A stretch of DNA of 64,000 bases from Takakia lepidozioides (taxonomy: Eukaryota > Streptophyta > Takakiopsida > Takakiales > Takakiaceae), in the NCBI GenBank assembly GCA_030704615.1, contig CM060731.1, positions 6,758,001 to 6,822,000 on the forward strand, given 5' to 3'. Positions 57,185 through 64,000 of this stretch are shown here, one piece after another. Both the position numbers and the translations under genes were made by a program. A model generated the notes under the pieces. It was given only the letters and a program-made list of their open reading frames with translations. It had not been told where the DNA came from and did no database searches. Numbering within the stretch: position 1 is the first letter of the stretch; each line of letters opens with the position of its first letter.

Positions 57185-60100
57185 ATGGAGGGGAAGAGTG
57201 TTGGTAGCGACATGATTCCAATGTCACGACGATCACGCGAACAACGGGCTTCCAAGAATTCCAAGTCCGTGTTAGAGCCCTCTGCAAATCCTGTAGATAT
57301 TCCTTCAACATCCAAGAATCTTAAGAGTGGCGTACTTAATTCTGTAGGCACTTCTCGGACATCGAAGAATTCAAGGGCAAGGGCGGGCGGTTTGACAGAG
57401 AGTTCTCGGCCGTCAAAGAAAGCAAATGTTGGTGCCACTTTTACTGGGGACACAGGTCTTGAGCGGTCAGTCAATGCCTCCGAAGTTGATGCGAAGGGTG
57501 CTTCAACTATAACGCCTGCATCGAAGTCCCCTAAGTCATTATTGAGCAGTACTAGTGTCAACCTTACAAATCAGCATTTGAAATCTCGGGGAGTTAGCGA
57601 GGCCGTCAGCCCTGGTCAATCCCACCTAGTTAACTGCAATGGTGCTGAAACACTACCTGCAGCTGATGGTTCACGAGATGTGCCCCAAACAAGGATGGGA
57701 AGAGCACTCCGACCCCGGCATGTCACGCCGCTCAAAAAGGTAATCAAGCGCCCAAGACCCTTCCAGGAGGTGGTGTTGAGCGATTCCGATGGCCCACGGA
57801 TCTTGGGCCGGCGAATCAAGGTGTTTTGGCCTCTTGACAGTAAGTGGTATTATGGGGAAGTCAAAGCATATAACAACGCAAAAAAGCAGCACAAGATCAT
57901 CTATGACGACCGTGATGAGGAATGGCTCAAACTTCAGAGGGAACAATTCAAGCTGCAGGTGCTAGAAGGGGAAGTTTTTGGCCCGCCACTTTCAGTTCTT
58001 GCTACACATTCTACTCCTCTTAAGAACGATGCCCGCAAGTCAGCTTCTGCCAGTACAAAGCATTCTAAAGGAGAAGTGGGTGGAGATGATGGTCCTGCCA
58101 TCCCGCAGGTGGAACATTTGCCAGGTACCCATATCTCGGCTTGTGAAGTTGGCAGGCTTACAAGTGGTCCCCTTGATCAGGCCAAGTTGCTGGGTGTTGA
58201 TGATGACGGGAGGATGACTGAATTGATCACTGAAGGCGAGCCAGAATCTGTCGCTGCTGGTGAGGTGCTGGAGGCTTCAGATACAGCTCTAGCTGCAGAA
58301 AATCTTACTGTAGTTGCAGATGTGCCCGAATCACCACAGAAAGTTGCACCTCTGGAAAATATCACTTGCGAAAGTGAAAGTCAGGCAGTGGGTGCTCTTG
58401 AGAATGGCCCGAAGATTCAGCTCGAAGATGTACTTGAGAATGGCGATGGGAGCCTCAGCAATGAGGGTCACAGTTCTACCCACTTTGGAGTGGTGAATGA
58501 GGGCAAACCTGTGTTGGTCGATCATGTGGAGCTGCCTTGTGAGGCTGAACTCGTCTGTAAAAGTAGTGGAGAAGAAAGTAAGGAGGTAGAGGTCGAGGAG
58601 AAAGCAGATTGTCTTGCGGAGGAGGATGTCTCGGTGGAGACTCCTGCTGAGGCTGGAGGACACAGGTGCGCTGTGGTGATGTCTGTGGACACCGAAACAG
58701 TTTCTGCCAGTCTGCCGGGTCACTCGAAGAGGGAAACCCCAGCCAGTGACACCCATCTTTCTCCACTATTTCTGAGGGAGGGGGTATGTGACGGAAAATC
58801 AGCATCAGGAAGATTGGGTAACAAGCTGGATGATGAGGTGTTTTTGGTATCTGAATTGCCACCAGTTGTTGGGGACATCGAAGTTTCCACCCCTGGTACT
58901 GCTCTTGGGGAGGTCTGCATTGGGGAGATTGGAGGGATTAGTGAAGCTGCTCCAATACAACGAGTGGTGTCAGGGATGGATGAATCTATGGCGGTGGATG
59001 CTAGTGAACCTATTATTAGAGACTCAAATAATTTGAATGAGGTGGTGGAGGTAGCAAGTAATGAAAGGCAGCTATTTCTTGGGGAAGGGGAAAACGGAGT
59101 GCCTGAACTGCATGAACCATCTGAAGATTCTAGAGATGGTCTTGCTGAGTCTCACAGTCAGGGACCAATATATTCAAGAGCCTGTTTATTTTTGGGTGAT
59201 GTTGCGTGTAGGGGATATAATAGAAAGGTTATGCTGCAGACTAGGATGGTGGCATCTGAGCATTGTGACTTGAATACTTGTGTGGAGGATATGAGCTTTC
59301 ACCAGGTCAGGCCGCCATGTTTGATGTGGTTGATCAGGGAGAGTCGATTAATTACAAAGCATATTGCCACCAATCTTGTTGACGTATTCTGTCTGGTACC
59401 TTGGAAGCACTACAAATCCTTGAGATCAGTCTCAAATGATATCTGGAGAGGGGTTCCTCGTTTGAAACTTTCAACATATTTGGAATTTGGCAAGGATGGT
59501 TCAGGTAGCCGAGTGAGGCGAGCTGTTTTGACAACGACTCAGAAGGAAGATGTGCCATACATGGGAACATCACCCAACAACATAGTTTCTATTGGTGGAG
59601 ATGACACAGATAACTATGTCAATCCTTCCCACATCACCTTGTCATGCACCATGTCTGGTACAGGAGCAGGAGAGGAGGTGGAAGAAGAAACTTCAGCATT
59701 GCCATGGGATGGATCCTTTGTGAAGAAAAGTGAAGCCGAACCAGACTGTGAATACCAAAGTGCAACCCAGGACAGTGTTGTGGACTTCCACCTAAAGCCT
59801 GTCTTTGACGAGAAGTGGAGACTGATGAAGAGTTGTGGAGAAGTTCCTGCAGCTACTAGGGATTTAGAATCAACACCAGGGCCTCCAAGTAGATGTTTGG
59901 ACATCTTGGATCTGGATCTTACTGGCAGGGAGGAGAACAATGAAAACGGGGAGAGACCTGCGCTAGATCTTGTGAATGGAATGTTTTCTTGTGAATCTGA
60001 AATGCCTGTACAGGAGTCCAATGTTGAGTTGACCACTCTGACGAAGACACACAGCAGAAGTTTGAAGTATGCAAAGCGAGGATTTCGACAATTTGCAGGG

Positions 60101-63100
60101 GATTTAGTGGAAGGGGATAGCTCAGGGGGCGAAGGCAAAACACATGAGAGGTCTAGTAGTGATCTAGTTGACATACCCATGTCCCCTGCAAAGCGGCCCA
60201 AGGTCCAGATTGAGAGCCCCAGCACTGTCATGACAGCAGAAAATGGTGGTAGGGGTTTGCTTCCAATGGTGGATTGGGACATGAATGGGGATAGGGGTTC
60301 AAGGATTCCGGATGGTAGAGATTGTGACTCAGCTTTGCCTAGAGTCAATGTGTTGAAGCTACGGAGGTGTCCAACCAATAAAGGTCTCTGGCGCGTAGCT
60401 GGCAACTCATATGCACCAGAGCGAGGTACCAGGCCCTCTGGTGACAGTGCTGAACCCTTGACACCTTCTTCTATTTCTGATAGGAAAAGGTCTTTTGGTC
60501 ACTGTTCAGAGTCTCTACAACCAGAGAGTCCAGATGACAATGGAAACTCTGCAGCAATCCCAAGTGATTCTTGTCCTCGTGACCACAAGGAGATCATGGT
60601 ACCTGAGGTGCAGGTTGTAAGCCTCGAGGTGAAAGACATATGGCCCAATTGTGATGTATCTTCAATGCAGGATGTTATCTCTGATTCCAGAAAGCGCAGA
60701 AGAAATGATTCTAGTAGTTCAACCTCCAGTGATGATGCAGATGCCCCGTTTTCCCGGGTGGAGGAGGCAGACCAAAGAGGGACAGTAATTGAGCATTCCT
60801 TCTATAGGGAGGCCGAGTTTTTTTGTGGTGCATGCAGTGCGAATGTGCTGATTGTGCAAAACGATAGGGGGTGGCGGGAGGTAGGAGCAACTGTTGAGCT
60901 CCAATCAGGTCATGGCCAAGGATGCATATTGGCAGTAACTGTCCGAGGCGAGAGCTTGTTTGCATACAAGGCTGAGCAGTCTGTGGCATCTGGTACAACC
61001 AATCGGTACACCCATGCGATGATGTGGAAAGGTGGCAAGGGCTGGAGTTTGGAGTTTGAAGATAGGAAACAGTGGCAGGTCTTCAAAGAAATGCATGAGG
61101 AGTGCTTCCAACGGAACTCCAAGGCAGCTGCAGTGCGTCAGATCCCTATACCTGGGGTGAAGCATATTGAAGATTTTGTGCCAAAGAGTCCAGGGCCTCG
61201 TTTTGTACGTCCTATTTCCAGATATATCTGCCAGGAGGAGGGTGAAGCTGAGATGGCGCTTGCGAAGTCACGAGTGGTCTATGACATGGACAGTGAGGAT
61301 GAGCTGTGGCTAACCCAAGTCAATAGTGAGAGGGTGGGTGCTCGAGGCACGAGGTCTCGGCCCCTCATTGCTGAGGAGACCTTGGAGAGACTCATGGACA
61401 AGCTAGAGAAGGGTGTGTTCTCTGAGCAGCAGGGTGAAGTGGAACTTGTTTCAGCTGATATGGCAGCAGAGCTCTGTCATGGGCTGGCCTCGCAGGAGGT
61501 TATTAAGGCCATCCATACCCATTGGTCAGCCAAGAGGCTGCGGAAAGGCATGGCCTTGGTGCGGCATTTTCAGGTATGTCCTTGTCGTAAGGTAGGTCTG
61601 AGTCATTGGTATATAGTCTTCGACAGCTTCATCCTCTGCTAAATTTGATAAGCACATACTCTCTGGTCGTTTCCTGGTGAAATCTGATAAGTGACGGAGT
61701 GATTATTCTTATTCACTGTATGTCCCCGAGTGTTTTGGCCCTACGTGCCCATAGTTTATTTTATTCATATATAAGGAAGGTGGCCAAAAATTGTATACGA
61801 ACAAGTGGAAAATAGGTTTGTCTCCAAAGGGACTTAAATAATAAAGAATTTCTAGTGTAACCAAGAGAGGGAAAGAGAAGGAACTGGAAAACAATGGAAA
61901 TTTCCTGTAAGATGATACAACCAAAGGAAAGAGACTCAAACAGTAGGGAACTTCCTCTCTGTGCAACCAAGAGAGGAAAGCAGAAGAAAAAGGTAGACAA
62001 CATTTGCATCCGGACCAGAAACCCTTGATAAACGAATCTTCTTGGGTTGCCTTCTGTACAATGACTTGTCGGAAACCTGTCTTTCTCTTATATCTACCAG
62101 GACCAATAACAGGACCAATCAGTACTATTATACTCAAGCTTTTGTGGTTGTATGTGTCAGTGATTTGGATGCAACTGTGATTCTCGGATGGTCAAGCGTG
62201 CTTGAGAAACATATGGAGTGAACATTTATTGTTGGGGCTGGGAAGATTTATCCTAAATGAGATGACCAATTTGTTTAGATATTGATAGGTGGCAATGGTG
62301 CTGGAGTGCTACATGTAGTCCGCCTGGACTACTATTTACAAGTAGTCATATAGGAGAACATGTTGTGCAGATACTGTGAAGTTAGGTCCAGTATTTCTGT
62401 TGTAAGAGGTGGTTCTTTTGTCTGTCTTTCTAATTCCGGTTGTTTTTTCTAGGTCTGGAGGAAAGTTGGAGCTTGGTGGGCTTCAACTCTGGTTAACTGT
62501 GTTCTGTAGGACAGTATGAAGCATGCTCACAGTAAGTCATGTGATAGACCAGAGTTGGATTTTGATGTGTTGTTTGGTTGCATTGTTGGGGGGGCAGCCA
62601 GCACCGTGGGAACAGTATCAAAAGCAGTTGCAAGCGTGGCAGCAGCAGTTTACGCAACTGCAGCAGGAGTCACCCACAGCAAGCAAACAGCAGCTTCTGC
62701 AACGATGCAAGCGGCCGCCGTTGTTTGCCTTCTGTTTACGGCCACGGGGATTGGAAGCACGGCAGAAGTTACAAAAGCAAAGATCACAACGGAAACAAGC
62801 CAATGGAAGTTCATCTCGGCACTGGGTTAGCATGGGGTTCAATGAGGGCTCCCTGGACAGCCCCTCAAAAAGGTTATGTTGCGGAGAATCCACGAATGGT
62901 TCTTCAACTGGTGAGCAAATCGGCTTTTTTTGCTCTCACCAAATGTTTGTCATTGTTAACGGCTTCTCACGGGTGACAGGATTGTGAATGGACCTTCAAA
63001 GGATCATATTGTTTGTTTTTTGTCTGTAAGTTGAGGTGAAACAGAAAGATGTTACTGACTTGTCATTTTTCTTAGTTCGTCTATTTCATTTCCTTCATTT

Positions 63101-64000
63101 CATCATTAAATGAGGGAATTTACAAGCCATTAAAGCTGCTACAACTGAAGAAATGAGGGGTTGCCTCTGTCTAGGTTCTGGTATCTGTTGACCTTGACAG
63201 CAGTGGGAGTGAGTTTAGAGCAAATTTCTGGTGGCAATAAGCATTGCTGACTATCTAGCAAAGAAGAGTAAGCCCTGTGAATAAAGAGCAGTGATAGTAC
63301 TGAAGCCGAGCCGGAGAAAAGGCTTGAAACACTGTAAATAGATTTTGCGATGTGGCTGAGCACATGTTTTCTTTCCCCTGGTTTTTGTGCCAGCTGGTTT
63401 TGCATACCGATATTGGGAACCTGTCTTGCATTTTGGATGAAGATGTGAGATGGGATGGGATGGGATGAGAGGGATCTCTATGTTCAGATGCCTGGTATTC
63501 TGACAGGCATCCAAACCACATAGTACTCTTCAGTTTCCAGTGTTTGGTCGCAGTTATGACTTTTGTACTGAGCAAAAAACAATTTGTGGATCTCTTGAGC
63601 ACAGGGCTGAAAAGGCATGGCCGTCCACGTCTGACAGAGGAAGCGGTAGCTTTTGACTTAGCAGAGTCCTTCAATGGGCTTGCCAGGGAGGCCAACATGT
63701 TGCGAGGAGAGGAAGCTTTGGGTGAGCCGGTGCATGAAACTCTAGCTGACTCTGAGATGGTACAGAGGAGGATTCGCAAACCCAAGAAGGTGGGCCGCAA
63801 AGCTCGCCGTCTGCGCCTGCTGGCAGCTGCACAAGAATCTCGGCGCAATCGCCTGTTGCTGCAAAATACAAGCGCATTGAAGGTAGAGCAGCCGCTTGAC
63901 GTAGCTGCGGCAGCAGTCGCAGCTCGCAGTACAGCAGAGGCAGCGCGAGCACGCGCTCAAGCCCTCTATGCAGTGGCTGATGCTGCAATGCACAAGGCTG
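57185..64000 (+). CDS. Enhancer-of-polycomb-like (EPL) protein, multi-exon, runs off window
   Basis: Probable coding exons: 57185-61573, 62598-62910, and one starting near 63554 that continues past 64000. Exon 1 (1463 codons) has basic N-terminal repeats, a Tudor-like domain at residues about 206-257 (RIKVFWPLDSKWYYGEV, DDRDEEWLKL), and a long acidic Ser/Glu-rich middle. A conserved core (about 1195-1320, with THAMMWKGGKGWSLEF and FKEMHEECFQRN) and the EPL1 region (about 1330-1463, VVYDMDSEDELWL, RLRKGMALVRHFQ) follow. It ends CAG|GTATGT in phase 0. Exon 2 gives PAPWEQYQKQLQAWQQQF and PPLFAFCLRPRGLE, typical of plant EPL proteins, and ends ACTG|GTGAGC in phase 1. The last exon has basic KPKKVGRKARRLR and the Ala-rich helix LYAVADAAMHKA found near EPL C-termini. 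Enhancer-of-polycomb proteins are subunits of NuA4-type histone acetyltransferase complexes in the nucleus. The exon 3 acceptor (TCGCAG at 63548-63553) is the least certain point. Confidence 0.85.
61574..62597 (+). other. EPL intron 1
   Basis: GTATGT at the donor and GGGCAG at the acceptor; phase 0, 1024 bp. The acceptor has a G-rich run instead of a strong pyrimidine tract, but the reading frame and the EPL match on both sides support it. No other gene is seen inside. Confidence 0.75.
62911..63553 (+). other. EPL intron 2
   Basis: GTGAGC donor; acceptor placed at TCGCAG (63553) because this keeps the frame of the KKQFVDLLSTGLKRHGRPRL-type continuation. The alternative CAG at 63532-63538 would give a frame that stops near 63657. 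Contains the simple repeat GATGGGATGGGATGGGAT at about 63450. Confidence 0.55.

Noticed and set aside
59614-60405. 263-codon minus-strand frame opposite EPL exon 1
   Set aside because: Antisense shadow of a Ser/Glu-rich coding exon; EPL conservation is on the plus strand.
63532-63660. Alternative EPL exon 3 start at the CAG near 63538
   Set aside because: In the phase set by exon 2 it reads a short frame that stops near 63657, while the TCGCAG acceptor stays open to the window end.

Overview
The window reads as nuclear DNA of a land plant or close streptophyte relative. Most of it (about 1-56,060) is nested, decaying transposable elements. Only the last 8 kb carries a host gene, an Enhancer-of-polycomb-like (EPL) gene of plant architecture that runs off the right edge. 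The species cannot be named from sequence alone. A non-flowering plant with a large genome is plausible but is inference.

Two Ty3/gypsy families dominate. Family A is GC-richer, with LTRs of about 720 bp (TGTCGC...GCGACA), one gag-pol ORF ending in a chromodomain, and a conserved 0.9 kb non-coding tail. It is present as copy A1 (1-6402, left LTR cut by the window edge), a reverse solo LTR (8090-8816), copy A2 (38538-45528, 5-bp target duplication GTAAA) and copy A3 (49125-56060, near-perfect duplication ATGAC/ATAAC). Family B is AT-richer, with LTRs of about 495 bp (TGTCA...TGACA), and is found as rearranged pieces on both strands between 6403 and 48979. A Mutator-like transposase remnant lies at 9209-9821. 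A CACTA-type non-autonomous element (16632-17459) sits inside a family B LTR.

The outstanding object is a single 15.7 kb hAT transposon at 20408-36150. It is bounded by imperfect short inverted termini and a perfect 8-bp duplication (ATTAACGC at 20400-20407 and 36151-36158), and the family B integrase region it interrupted resumes on its far side. It contains a decayed BED/DUF659-type hAT transposase (minus strand), a RING-H2 gene (minus), a kinase-like gene (plus), several kilobases of 120-bp and 1010-bp tandem repeats, and three arrays of about 50-60 bp palindromic units (GCGACCACC...GGTGGTCGC). Each array lies directly upstream of a TATA box that heads one of the three genes. The arrays look like shared control or transposase-binding regions; that function is inference.

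Order of events from nesting: the family B plus copy (16432-36312) came first. It then received the CACTA element, a short poly(A)-tailed retroposon and the giant hAT. A family B minus copy (36313-48979) abuts it and was itself split by A2. A3 landed about 440 bp upstream of the probable first EPL exon. The EPL gene has a probable 5'UTR intron, a 4.4 kb first coding exon, and at least two more exons.
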